Below, piece by piece: positions 1 through 10,083 of a stretch of 64,000 nucleotides of DNA. The position numbers and the translations under genes were made by a program. Source of the stretch: Verticillium longisporum (taxonomy: Eukaryota > Ascomycota > Sordariomycetes > Glomerellales > Plectosphaerellaceae); NCBI GenBank assembly GCA_019188255.1, contig JAETXT010000001.1:4402001-4466000 (forward strand), read 5' to 3'. The notes under the pieces were generated by a model. That model ran no database searches. It was not told where the DNA came from and saw nothing but the letters and a program-made list of their open reading frames with translations. Every line of letters starts with the position of its first letter. Position 1 is the stretch's first letter.

Positions 1-1232
1 GCAGCAGCAGCCAGCCGTGACAGCAGCATGAGGATTTGCATCCTTCGATCCCCTTTCGACGTCAGCCGTCCATCCCCAACCTTCAAGTCACCAACCACCA
101 ACCACCTAGCTGCCGACGCAGCCATCTGCAGACCGACCGAATGTCATTAGCTTCGTCCTGCAAGTGACATGCGGGCAGTTGGCTGGCAGGTCTTGTCACC
201 GGGTGCTCTTGTTTCTCAGTTCTCTGTGTTCAATCTCTCTGCCGTGTGGGTGCAGCAACCCAACCACACACTGCCGCCGACCCCCCTTGAAGCTCGCGAG
301 ACGCCTGGTAGGGAAGAAGCACATGCACGTCCGCCTCGCCAATACTGCCTCTTGTGTCAGTGAGCGATCGTCGTCGCACAGGCCATGCACCCCTTCCTCT
401 CCGAAGGGGGGTGAAGCCGCCTGGTCTCGACACGGCCGCCCAACCAGACAGGGCCATCGCTGCCACAACCGTCCGCCCGTTGCCGTGTCTGTCTCTCACT
501 GTTGCCTCACTTATCACTTGACAAAAATGCATAGCGAGGCGACAGAGAGAGAGACACGCGCAAGGCAGGGCGGGAAAGGGGCCCGGTGTCGCTGCGCCCG
601 CCCTGTCCATCCCCCTCCCCCTAAACCGCCTCCTGCACCCAGCCATCTGCCGCGCCCGAAAGAAAGAAACACACAAGACTGCAGAAAAAAAACAGGGCGG
701 ACGAGGGCGCAAATGATGTGCGTGCTCGCTCGGGAGGCACCCTCTTCCCTGACAGCACCCAATCACGCCCCCGTCCAAGCCCACAGCCCGTTCTGCTGCT
801 GCTTTGCTGGCGTCGATCTTGTGCCTCTCCCCTCCTCCCCTTCTTTCCACTCGCGGATGGCCCTGTCGTGGGTTGTGTGATGGATGACTCGACAGACTCC
901 ATGTCACAAAAGCAGCGTGATGAAGAGAATGGGCTGCTTTCGGCATGGTTAGAAGGGGCTGAAGACTTACTTCATACACACACATACACGGGCGCAGTAG
1001 CCCAGGCTTGCGACGGGAAGGCCATGCCACTTTCTGAAAAAGCCCAGTGTGACCAAGCGTGCGTGCGCTTGTTCAGTCCATCACCCACTCGCCCTTGTCT
1101 CGATGCGCCTACTCCCGCGAGCGGGCGGGCGGGCGGTGATTCGGTGTTACCGTCATCAAGTTGCGGTGGTGTGAGTGAGGTGTTCTTGTCTCGGGACCAA
1201 CGGCCGTGCTCGTCATTCCCCGCTGGCGCGCT

Positions 1233-1311
1233 GTAGTAGGTTGTCGGTCGTAGGCTGGCTGTAGTAGGTTCGTCGGTCGTAGGCTGGCTGTTGTAAGTTG
1301 TCTGTCTTGAG
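1233..1311. repeat. 28-29 bp minisatellite, two full copies plus a decayed third
   Basis: Two near-identical units begin with gtagtaggtt at 1233 (28 bp) and 1261 (29 bp, one extra c). A third, diverged copy starts at 1290. It lies in non-coding DNA. Confidence 0.85.
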
Positions 1312-1345
1312 GGCTGCGCCCAGAGGTGCCTTTGCAGCAGTGTTG

Positions 1346-1380
1346 CAGCACCAGCACCAGCACCAGCACCAGCACCAGCG
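1346..1380. repeat. Hexanucleotide microsatellite (caccag)n
   Basis: About five to six uninterrupted copies of a caccag/agcacc hexamer in non-coding sequence. The same hexamer recurs inside the ZW10 coding region near 30,331-30,391, where it encodes a Pro-Ala tract. Confidence 0.9.
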
Positions 1381-2038
1381 AACAGCACCTCTGGGTCCGG
1401 CTCCCACTCATTCTCTGCTCCAACGCTGGGCTGGGCTGACGCGTTAATTTCGTTCCTGTCCCTCCCCTGCCCCCCTCTCCCCGTCGGCGCACCTCTTGCA
1501 GTTGCAGCGGGCTTGCAGCAGGCTGCCGGCGTCGTGCTCTGACAGCATGGGAACGGTGGTCTCTGCAAGTCGGTAAGCAGGCCTCTCATAGATCGATGGT
1601 AGCATTCAGGGACCAAAGTTTTACCAAGGCTGCTCATGGCATCCATGGCTACTCCTTGTTTTAACAAGTGAGAACTTGACTTGTCATTTTCGTCATGTCA
1701 GACACACTCATCACAGTGATTCGTACGATATGGGAGATGACGAGCATCTGGGCTCAAGAATTCTTCTCTACGTGGTATCTTCCATCAAGGCCTCCCCGCT
1801 CTGCCAACCACACCAGCCCGGCAGGCGCATCCCCCCCCTCAAATGTTCACCGTCGCCCATTTTCAGGCACGATCAAGTGTGAACCTGTAGACACTCTTCC
1901 ATGTCTCTGATGAAACTGTTGTCCCCAGCTCTAGGTCTGTTGATCAAAACCAAAAGCGAGCCCCATTGCGTTCCGAGAAACTGAGTGACATGAGAAGAAC
2001 CTCCTCCATAAAAAAACATGTCGGACCATCCCGGTCGA

Positions 2039-2089
2039 AATAGTCAAGATGAGAGAATAGTCAAGACGAGAGAATAGTCGAGACAAGAC
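2039..2089. repeat. 17-bp tandem repeat, three copies
   Basis: Units start at 2039, 2056 and 2073, each beginning aatagtc, with a few substitutions between copies. It lies about 280 bp upstream of the acetyltransferase start. Confidence 0.85.
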
Positions 2090-2369
2090 AGCCAGCACCG
2101 CTCGAAACACATTCTATGCCATGGTAGTCATTTTAGTGTTTGTACGTACATTCGGCTCACGGTTGGCATCCGTCAGTCCCAGATGGTGTCGGCCATGTTC
2201 AGGTACGAGGCAGCGCCTTGTGTGAGGTTTTATCCGACCCGATTTTCCACGGCCATTTCCATTTCCACTGCCATTTCCATTCCAGCGACCCCAACCCAAC
2301 ATCCTCAACCTCGCTCACCCACCACGATCGCATCTGCCGAGCCGATCAGACCACAAAGCTCGATCAAGA

Positions 2370-3232
2370 ATGAGGCTCAACGAGAAGACCGGTTCGTTGC
2401 ATTCCCCCATGCATCAAAATGGACCACCCACTAAGCGACAACAGCCATCGCCACACCACAGGTGACCCTCGTCCCCTACGAGGCCCGCCATGTCGCCAAG
2501 TATCACCGCTGGATGAGCGATCCCGTACGTCCTCGTGCCTTTGTGCCTCCCGCGACTCTGCAAGGCCGTCTCCGCAGTGTCTGTGTCTGAACATGGCTCC
2601 AGGACATCCAGGCGGCAACGGCGTCGGACCCCCTCTCTCTCGAAGAAGAGTACGAGAACCAGGCGTCGTGGCGCACCGCTGACGATAAACTCACCTTCAT
2701 CATCTGTCGGCCACTAGCGGCTGGGGCAGCATCGACGGAGATCACAGCTGGCACGGCAGACCACGAGGACGCCATGGTCGGCGACGTCAACTTTTTTCTG
2801 TACCGCCATGACGACGACGACGACGACGATCAAGGCCGAGATGAGGGTGCTGCCGAGCCACCGGATTTCGTCGGCGAAATCGACGTCATGGTCGCCGAGA
2901 AGGGGGATCGGGGGCGTGGCGTCGGGTTCGCCGCCGTCACGGCCTTGATGGAGTATGTGCTCCGCCATGTCGACGACATACTGCGAGAGCATGGTCCGCG
3001 CAACGGCGCGAGGGTGCCGCGGCTGCGGGGTCTGATGGCTAAGATCCAGGCCGGCAACGACAAGAGCATGGCGCTCTTCCAGAGGGTGGGGTTCACGCAA
3101 AAGGGGGGCGTCAACTATTTCGGCGAGATGGAGATGGTGCTCGATCGGTTTGAGGAGAGGATGAGGTCGGGCGAGTTGGCGTGGCGGGCTGAACTTGAGG
3201 AGACGTATCGCGAGCTCGTGTATACGGCTTGA
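2370..3232 (+). CDS. NAT9-type GNAT N-acetyltransferase
   Basis: Three exons: 2370-2391, 2445-2524 and 2603-3232, joined in phase to a 243-residue protein. Intron 1 (2392-2444) has a CTAAG-like branch site; intron 2 (2525-2602) starts gtacgt. The N-terminus MRLNEKT...VTLVPYEARHV and the following HRWMSDP match the conserved start of eukaryotic NAT9-like GNAT proteins. Motif A (acetyl-CoA pyrophosphate loop) is RGRGVGF at about residues 136-142, followed by NDKSMALFQRVGF, the usual asparagine-containing motif B. An Asp run (2811-2829) inserted between two strands is unusual and encoded by a gac repeat. NAT9 homologues are predicted protein N-acetyltransferases; the substrate cannot be read from sequence. 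The acceptor of intron 1 was chosen because only 2444/2445 keeps the frame and yields the expected AIATPQ link. The gene is convergent with the serine dehydratase, 114 bp away. Confidence 0.9.
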
Positions 3233-3346
3233 GGGGAGCTGGATGAGAAAGAATGGCAAGTAATTCCCTGTCCACCAAATCGCTACGTATCGACCATGTA
3301 CTCCAGAGTCGGCCTTGATCAGCCCCAGCCGCATCACCCCTTCACC

Positions 3347-4506
3347 TCAGACCATGTGCGCATACGTGGCCTTGTACTCCTCAAGCACCTCGAGACTCAC
3401 ATTCGACCCTCCGCACACGACGACGACGACATTCTTCCTGCGCCACTCATCGTCCGACAGCCCGCGCCCGAGCGTCTCCCGCAACGCCCCGTTGTAGCAG
3501 ACGGCCACCGTCGCGCCGCACGCCACCTCGACGACGAAGCGCGCATCGTGCGCGAACCGCACACACGCCATGGCCGCCTCGGCATCGCTGACGACAAGAC
3601 TCTCGAGCCCCGCCGGTCCCATCTTGCGGCCCCCGTGCTCCGCCTGCCGGCGCGGGCCCAGCACGGCCTTGCGCCGCGCCCACTCCCAGGTCCGCTCGGA
3701 CACGCGCACGGCGCCGAGGCTCGTGGCGATGGACGTAATGGCCGGCAGCGTGACGAGGCGTCCGGCCTCGACGCTCGCATGCAGGCTTTCGGCGCCGCGC
3801 GTCTCGACCGCCACGACGGTCGGCGGGCGTCCGCGCGGCCACGGCGCCGACGCGCCGCCGTCGCGCTCCACGTCCTCGAGACCCTGCAGCAGGCCGTTGA
3901 CGAGCCCCCCCCCCCCGACAGACGCGACGACGGCGCCAATGTCGACGTGCGGCGGCGTCTGGCGCGCGAGCTCCGAGACGAGCGTCGCGGCGCCCGCCCA
4001 GATGTCCGGGTGGTCGAACGGCGGCACGTAGACGCCGTGCGGGTCGCGCGCCAGCAGGTTCGCGCGCAGGTGCCGGTCGGCCTCGATCCACGAGGCGCCG
4101 ACCTGCGAGACGTGCGCGCCGAGGAGCCGCAGCCGCGCGATCATGACCTGCGGCGTCGGCGTCGGCGTCACAATGGTCGCCGCGAGGCCGAGGGCCGCGG
4201 CCGACGTCGCGCACGCGAGACCGGCGTTGCCGCCGGAGGAGCAGTAAAAGTGCACGTCGGCGGACGCCGAGGCGGCGACGGCGCGGAGCACGAGGTTGCC
4301 CACGCCGCGGGACTTGAACGAGCCCGAGGGCTGGAGGTTTTCGAGCTTGAGAAGGATGTTGCTGTTGCTGCTGTCAGATGCGCGGTTCCGGGGGATGCTG
4401 TGTTCGGGGAGGATGCTCACCAGCCGGCGGCACGGGAGAGCTCAGGAGAGGATATGAGGGGGGTTTCGATCCAAGGCAGCTTCGCCTCTGCGCTGATGGA
4501 GCCCAT
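3347..4506 (-). CDS. CHA1: L-serine (L-threonine) dehydratase, CHA1/SDS type
   Basis: PLP-dependent fold-type II enzyme predicted to deaminate L-serine to pyruvate (and threonine to 2-oxobutyrate) in the cytosol. Exon 1 is 4506-4421 (MGSISAEAKLPWIETPLISS), the donor is GTGAGC at 4420, and exon 2 most likely resumes at 4361, giving AAGC-NILLKLEN and a 366-residue protein. Two other in-phase CAG acceptors 6 and 9 nt upstream (exon starts 4367 and 4370) would add two or three residues. The Schiff-base lysine is in SGSFKSRG (Lys45); the phosphate-binding SSGGNAG lies at about 70-76; a glycine loop SVGGGGLVNG follows; CGGSN near the C-terminus closes the cofactor pocket. There is no C-terminal ACT domain, which fits the serine dehydratase rather than the biosynthetic threonine deaminase subfamily. 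The CDS is very GC-rich, so long shadow frames occur on the other strand. Confidence 0.92.
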
Positions 4507-5510
4507 GGTCTGGCGGTATGGGAATGGGCTGCAGAGGTCAAGATGTGGAAGCCGAGATGCAGCAGAACAGGGACAGGATACAGCAAAGAGAGTATGTACT
4601 ATCGAGTCCAAACTCAGGAGGCGTCAAAGAAGAGGGAGAAGACGGGGACACAGACACTACAGACTATATACATATACCAGTAAACCCATCCATCGACTCT
4701 TCAGTCGAAACGAAGAATACAAAACAATCCAGCCCTGCCCAGTATCATCACGTCGTAGACGCGGCTGTCAACCCCATGCCCCCCCTTCCCCCTTAAGCCC
4801 TCCCCCAAAGACCCGCATTCTATAGGGTAAACACCAGCAATCTATAGGGTAACCCGCGGAAAGTTATAGGGTAAACCAAAGAAAGTTATAGGGTAATCAT
4901 AGTTTCCGCCGCGCGCCGCCCGAGATGGGAAACCCAAGATAAAAATAACCTTGGGGCTGCTCCCCACCCCCCCTCCTTGTTGAGCATGATGGCGAACACC
5001 TGCCTTCCTGGGGGACCGACGCCCAGGCCCCGTGTCTCGTGCCGACGGCGCCAGTGCGTCTCGTCAGCCGCCCGCTTTGCTTAAGGATCGGGCCAAGGGG
5101 TATGGTGATGTTGGCGTCATGTGGCAGGGTGCTGGCGTCGAGTGGGGAGCGCGGCCTGGAACATGGAACGAAGCTTTCGCTCTTCGGAGGCGGCGTGCCA
5201 CACTGCTGAGATGGCCATGTCTCTTGGGAGCCTTGGGGTCTTGGTGGTGAGGGGCAACATGGAAGAGGGGTCGAGGCATCGCCAGTGTTGTTTTGGGGAT
5301 TCGGGGACTGGCGCCGCCGCTTTAAGGGGTGAGCGACTGGGCTGTTCAACAGTACACGAACCGGCTCGATGTCTGAAGTTTCCAGTAATCGCATACATGT
5401 ATACTTGCGTCTGCTCATGACTAGATGTAATACCACGTGGGTTTCCTCAGCTCCATTACCTCTCTTGCCAAGCATGTAGCCATTCGCGACCGGCAACACT
5501 CCGTCAGGAC
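4507..5510. other. Intergenic region between serine dehydratase and RTG2-like gene
   Basis: About 1 kb containing the serine dehydratase 5' flank, a pyrimidine-rich stretch (4720-4810), the 22-bp repeat at 4821-4896 and then sequence with no recognisable gene. An open frame on the minus strand (5499-4897) has no domain and unconvincing composition, so I do not call it. Confidence 0.6.
4821..4896. repeat. 22-bp-periodic array of tatagggtaa
   Basis: The decamer tatagggtaa occurs at exactly 4821, 4843, 4865 and 4887, a strict 22-bp period, separated by 12-bp spacers that are only partly conserved (the last two spacers share aaagt). Strict spacing with conserved cores and looser spacers suggests either a decaying minisatellite or a cluster of protein-binding sites. 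Confidence 0.85.
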
Positions 5511-7531
5511 CTAGAGATCCTCCTCATCCTCTGACATCTCCAGAATGCCCTCTCTTACGACCCTCACCCTGACCTTCATGCCCCACACCTGCTTCTTCTT
5601 CCCCGCCCAGTTCTTCTTCTTGCCTGCCTTCTCCACGACCTTGAGGTTGTCCTTGAGCGCCTCCTTGTAATGTGCGCGGTCTTTCTTCTTCTTTTGCAGC
5701 GAGATGGTCAGTACGAGCCCGGGCTTGTCCTCCGACTTGCCCAACCGGTCTGACCACTCGGCCGAGAACAGCACCCTTGGCTTCGTGGTGTCAACCTTCC
5801 CGGCTGGGTAGAGACAAGTGATGAGGTAGCCCACGCGACCCAGATACTGCGCCCACCAGACATCTTCCGGCGTCAGCGTCGAGCGCAACGCTTCGCGAAA
5901 GGCGACTTCTCGTGGCGGCAGCTCGCCTCGGTAGCGCGCCTGGAGCATGAGCGCCAGCCGCGCCCTGTCCTGGTGCGATACGCCGTGCGTCGACGACATG
6001 ATGCCCGTGCTCGTCGCGTAGAGCGCCGCTGTCGAGGCCGTCTCCTTGGACATGAACATGTGGAAATACATGACATTCGTGAACGAGTCGAGTACGTGAT
6101 TCCCAAACTCTGGTGGGAAGCGCCGGCTGGCGTCCGTCTTGGACGGCTCGGGAATGGCGTGCTCGAGCATCTTTTGCAGTTGGCGCCGGGAGCCCGGGGC
6201 AAACTGCTGCGTCGCGACCTCGAGGGCGCCTTGCGGCGCACCGAGACGGGGAGCTGCGCAAATAGATAGCCCTCGCGGACACCTCCCTGACAGAAATGAG
6301 CCTCGCGAATGCCGCCGTAAGGGATGGCCTCGGCGACGACATTGACAAGAAAGGCCACGGCGGGAACCTGCGCACGGCGGCGATCAGACACGCGAAAGAC
6401 GTCTTTGGCCGCCCGCGCCACCTCCTTGAGCGTCTCCGTGTCCTGAAACTGCTCACGGCCGACGGTGTAGCCGTTGATGATAGATATGGGATAGTGGTGG
6501 CCGTGGGATTGGTTGAGGTGCAACAGCAGGTAACCCCAGCCACGGAACCCGCCGCCGGAGAGGTAGATGCGGAAGCCACCGTCGCGACGAGCGCGCTCGA
6601 TGAGGTCGTCGGGCACTTCTAGGCCGGAGAAGGCCTCACGAAAGTTGGCGACCATCTCCTGGCGAAACTCCTCAACAGCGCGGCGGGCTTCGTCCTTGTC
6701 CTTGTCCTTCTGGAGGTCGTCAAGCTTCTTCGTCAGAGCGGCGGCGCCGTAGGGAAAACTGAAGCTGCCCCGGGGGCTGATTCGGACGTTTCCCTCGCGG
6801 CTGATGATCCAGGTGATCTGGGTGCTGCCGCCACCGAGGTCCATGACGAGGCCATCCATGGCGAGGAAGCCGCTGGCGACCCCGAGGGCGCCAATGTGGC
6901 CCTCGTCTTCCTTCTTGAGAAGCTCAATGTCGAGGCCGGTTTCCGACTTGACAGCGGCCAGGAGCTCGGCCGAGTTTTCGGCAGCGCGTGTGGCTTCGGT
7001 GGCGACGAGATGGATCTTGTCCTTCTTGACGCCAAAATCGTTGCACACGACAAGGAAGCGGCGCAAGAGCGAGCACACACGACGAATGGTGCGGCCCGGT
7101 ATGGGGATCTTGGTGCCCGTCTCGGGATCGAACTGGGCATCGTACAGGGAGAGCCCAGACCGGTACATGAGGACGGTGGGCAGAATGCGACACATGCTGG
7201 CTGAGAGGTCCGAGATGGAGAAGCGGATGCCATTACTACGGTCGCCAGTCAGGCGGGCTCCTGTATTGTGCCAGCTTTCCGTCTGCTGTGTAACTCACCT
7301 TCCCATGTCGACGATGCCTACGAGCTTGTCTCCGTGACCTCGCCAAGGTGGGTGACCGCCACTGTAAAAGTTTGTGGACATGTCCTCCTCGAGGCGGTCA
7401 GAATCCGAGCCGTCCGAGCCGTCGTCGTCGGAAGCACAGGGCGTCAACTGGACGTCACCGCTGCTGCTGCTGGCGCTGCTGGCACCGCTGCTGCTCTCAT
7501 TGTCGCTGTCGCTGCTGCTGGCCTCAGCCAT
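5511..7531 (-). CDS. RTG2: RTG2-like Ppx/GppA phosphatase-family protein (one apparent frameshift)
   Basis: Member of the actin-fold Ppx/GppA exopolyphosphatase family; the best-known fungal member, yeast Rtg2, is a cytoplasmic sensor in mitochondria-to-nucleus signalling. Exon 1 is 7531-7299, intron 7298-7236 (GTGAGT...CTGACT...TAG), exon 2 from 7235. The junction restores GIVDMGSNGIRFSI, the family's first phosphate loop; the second is DLGGGSTQI. The N-terminus is Ser/Asp-rich and acidic. The start at 7531 has a good context (A at -3, G at +4); an in-frame ATG at 7561 is possible. Near 6221-6230 the frame breaks: upstream reads ...SVRRKAP and downstream LEVATQQFAPGSRRQ in the next frame, with no intron possible. 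One missing base in the ggg/ccc run explains it; the exon lengths also sum to one base short of a whole number of codons. With that base the protein is about 652 residues. Confidence 0.88.
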
Positions 7532-8220
7532 CCTCAGAGGAAGAGGGATCCTCTCGTGCATTGCATTCGTCACGGGTTGAACCGAATGAATGGATGAATG
7601 AATTCCCAAGGGAGGAGAGTTCGCAGCTGATCAGAAGGAGGCAGTGTCGAGAGAATACAGTGATGTCATGGCGCTAATGACACGGTGCGGCTGAACCGCC
7701 TGACGCGGCAGGATATCCGCTTCGATGTCTGGAGCGTCTTGCGGCGTCGTGGCGTCCTGGCATGTTGTTGAGTATTGAGGTAGGGAGAGGTGTTTGTGTT
7801 TTTCGTTAGCTTCTTAGGAGCTCAACTTGGTTTGTTATGTCTATCTGTGTGTCGTGGTGGATGGCGCAAGATACGTGGAAGGATTATGGTGCACTGTGGC
7901 CTTCCATTGCACCTGCCAGGGTCCATGTAAGTGCAAGCAGTTACCACTTCCCATGCACCTGCCTTGTAGCACCCTCCTTCCTCGCGGTGCCCGCCGTACC
8001 TACCTCAGGTTACCTCGAGAGACATGTGCAGTGACCTCGGAAACTTTGTGTAACTGCCTGTGTAATTTGTCACGTGGGTAGAGACTGTGACTGCCTGATT
8101 GATGTGAGATGCAACTCGCCCTACCCCGCAAAGTCGACGATTCTCGCCACCCAGATATTATCAGCTGGCATCAGCATCAGTAATCTTGCCATCTTTGGAA
8201 TGAGACACCTACGATTTGGC
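7532..8220. other. Intergenic region between RTG2-like gene and DNA transposon
   Basis: Contains the 5' flank of the RTG2-like gene (a pyrimidine/CTG-rich leader), a CACGTG E-box-type hexamer at 8071-8076 and no recognisable gene. A short cacctgcc motif is repeated near 7,910 and 7,957. Confidence 0.55.
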
Positions 8221-8222
8221 TA

Positions 8223-8272
8223 ACGTAATCCACAAGCGAGTGGTTCACCCAAGCGAGTGGTTCACTTCGCCC
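8223..8272 (+). repeat. Left terminal inverted repeat of the Fot1-like element
   Basis: Begins acgtaatccacaagcgagtgg. Each TIR contains an internal direct repeat, gcgagtggttcac, twice at 18-bp spacing, which could be paired transposase binding sites (inference). Confidence 0.95.
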
Positions 8273-8320
8273 GGGCCCACGACCTACACCTGAATTCTAC
8301 AGATTCCACCTCCGCCCGCG

Positions 8321-9974
8321 ATGGAGACTCTTTCAAAAGAAGGTCAATTATTCCTTGCTATCCAAGCTATGGACAATGACCCGAACCTAAGCGCCCGGAG
8401 TGCTGCGAGGATCTACACCGTCCCCTTAACGACGCTCCTCCGACGCCAGAAGGGCAAACCCTCCCGACGCGAAAGCCCGCCCAATTCTGCCAAATTAACA
8501 GTACTAGAAGAGAAAACTATTGTCGAATATATCCTTGACCTAGATGCGCGATCTTACCCTCCCCGGTTGGGTGAGGTCGGAGATATGGCGAATCGCCTGC
8601 TTGCCGACCGTGACGCGCCACGCGTCGGGAAGAACTGGGCCGCAAACTTCGTCAAACGGCAACCAGAGCTCCGGACGCGTTTCTTTCGCAAGTACGACTA
8701 CAAGAGGGCCCAATGCGAAGATCCGGACGCGATAAACGCGTGGTTCCGCCTCGTGCATAACATGATCGCCAAGTACGGCATCCAAGAGGCTGACATGTAC
8801 AACTTTGACGAGACCGGCTTCCAGATGGGCGTTATCGCCAACGGAATGGTCGTGACCAGTTCGGAAAGACGGTCCAATGTGAAGATGAGGCAGCCAGGCA
8901 ACCGGGAATGGGTTACGGTGATCCAGGGCGTTGGCGCGTTGGGTTTCTCCGTCCCGCCGTTCATCGTGGTTTCGGGCAAGTACCACCTCTCGAGCTGGTA
9001 CCAGGACGACGCGATTTCTCGCGACTGGAGAATCGCAACATCTCCAAACGGCTGGACGACGAATGATATTGGTCTGGAATGGATTCGGCATTTTGACAGG
9101 CATACAAAGTCCCGTACTTCGGGCGGTTATCGCCTACTGATCCTGGATGGCCACGAAAGTCACCACTCGGTCGACTTCGAACTCTACTGCAAGGAGAACA
9201 ACATCATCACACTCTGTATGCCTCCTCATTCGTCACATCTACTCCAGCCTCTCGATGTTGGGTGTTTTGGCCCACTAAAGAAAGCATACGGTCGGCAAAT
9301 CGAGGATAGGATGAGGGCGGGTACAACGCACATCAGCAAAGAGGACTTCTTCCCGGCGTTTTCGGCTGCATTTCAGCAAGCAATGACAGAAAAAACATCC
9401 AGGGAGGCTTTCGAGGAGCGGGGCTTGTCCCCCATAACCCGGAAACAGTCCTGTCAAAGCTGGATGTGAGGTTGAGGACGACGACGCCTCCGGGGACGTC
9501 CCACGGGGAGCGTGATTCTTGGGTCTCTAAGACGCCCACTAACCTGCTCGAGGCAGGTTCCCAGACTGACTTCATCAAAGGGCGAATCTCACGCCACCAG
9601 GGAAGCTCCCCAACGTCAATTTTAGATGCTGTTGACTATCTTGCGAAGGGGACGCGGGGTGTTATGCACCAGATCGCTCTTTTGAAGTCAGAGGTTATGA
9701 TCCTTCGAGAGGAAAATGCTACACTAAGCCGACGCCGGAGGGCCAAAAGCTACGTCTCCGGGAAGGAGGAAGCATGGCTGTAGGCGAGGGACAGGACAAG
9801 ATTGCTCAGAAGGAAGTAGATATCCAGATAAAAGAGGAAACGCTGCAGAACCCGGGTCCCGCGTCGTGGTCCCAGCCGAAGAAACGATGCTGTAGCGTAT
9901 GCGGGAAGACCGGCCACAACGCGAGAACTTGTCAGGTAGCTATCTCATCGTCTGCAAAAGACGAGGAGGAGTGA
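8321..9974 (+). pseudogene. Fot1/pogo transposase (DDE_1 superfamily), two apparent frameshifts
   Basis: The N-terminus (residues about 1-60) is a Psq-type helix-turn-helix with SARSAARIYTVPLTTLLRR, followed by a CENP-B/Tc5-type DNA-binding region ending in WAANFVKRQPELRTRF. The catalytic domain shows all three acidic residues: YNFDETGF, LILDGHESH and LQPLDVGCFGPLK (DDD type). A C-terminal CX2CX4HX4C zinc knuckle is at about 9,889-9,940 (CCSVCGKTGHNARTC). The frame is broken twice: near 9,412-9,418 (before LVPHNPETVLSKLDV) and near 9,740-9,760 in an a-run (before LRLREGGSM). Each break is one missing base. The span 8321-9974 lacks exactly two bases of a whole number of codons, so an intact version would be about 551 residues. 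Either the copy is dead or these are sequencing deletions. Confidence 0.9.
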
Positions 9975-10031
9975 TTTTAATTGATTTACGGCGTTTGGGT
10001 TGAGGTTTTCCTCGGAATGTTTGTCGGGTCG

Positions 10032-10081
10032 GGGTGAAGTGAACCACTCGCATGGGTGAACCACTCGCTTGTGGATTACGT
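10032..10081 (-). repeat. Right terminal inverted repeat of the Fot1-like element
   Basis: Reverse complement of the left repeat except for one a/t and one g/a difference, including the duplicated gcgagtggttcac motif. It ends at 10081, followed by TA. Confidence 0.95.
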
Positions 10082-10083
10082 TA

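Larger units (their letters stand above)
1..2369. other. Gene-poor stretch upstream of the NAT9-like gene
   Basis: No recognisable gene. Several overlapping open frames of 60-270 codons exist on both strands, but none shows a known domain, credible splice pattern or protein-like composition; they reflect the GC-rich, stop-poor base composition. The stretch holds three short tandem arrays, listed separately, and pyrimidine-rich runs. The last 100 bases before 2370 are presumably the promoter and 5' leader of the acetyltransferase gene and include a short imperfect CATTTC-type repeat near 2,254-2,283. Confidence 0.6.
8223..10081 (+). mobile_element. Fot1/pogo-type (Tc1/mariner superfamily) DNA transposon, 1,859 bp
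   Basis: The element is bounded by inverted repeats of about 50 bp (8223-8272 and 10032-10081) differing at two positions, and is flanked by TA on both sides (8221-8222 and 10082-10083), the duplicated target of this superfamily. It carries one transposase reading frame (8321-9974). Its size is typical of fungal Fot1 elements. Base composition is like the neighbouring genes, with CA and TG dinucleotides intact, so it has not been visibly hit by RIP, unlike the retroelements in the right half. Confidence 0.95.

Noticed and set aside
164..1030. Overlapping open frames of 238-266 codons on both strands
   Set aside because: No domain, no splice support and arginine/proline/histidine-rich composition typical of chance frames in GC-rich DNA.
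3296..4825. A 509-codon plus-strand frame opposite the serine dehydratase
   Set aside because: It is antisense to a well-supported PLP enzyme and is extremely Arg/His/Ala-rich, a shadow of the GC-rich third positions.
4897..5499. A 200-codon minus-strand frame
   Set aside because: Low-complexity proline/serine-rich, with no recognisable motif, and no intron or conserved start.
6221..6230. Programmed frameshifting in RTG2 (and in ZW10)
   Set aside because: No slippery heptamer with a downstream structure is evident, orthologues need no recoding, and the same one-base homopolymer loss appears in three unrelated genes; sequencing error is simpler.
3347..7531. Serine dehydratase and RTG2-like gene as a metabolic or secondary-metabolite cluster
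   Set aside because: No backbone synthase, transporter or pathway regulator nearby; neighbours are unrelated housekeeping genes.
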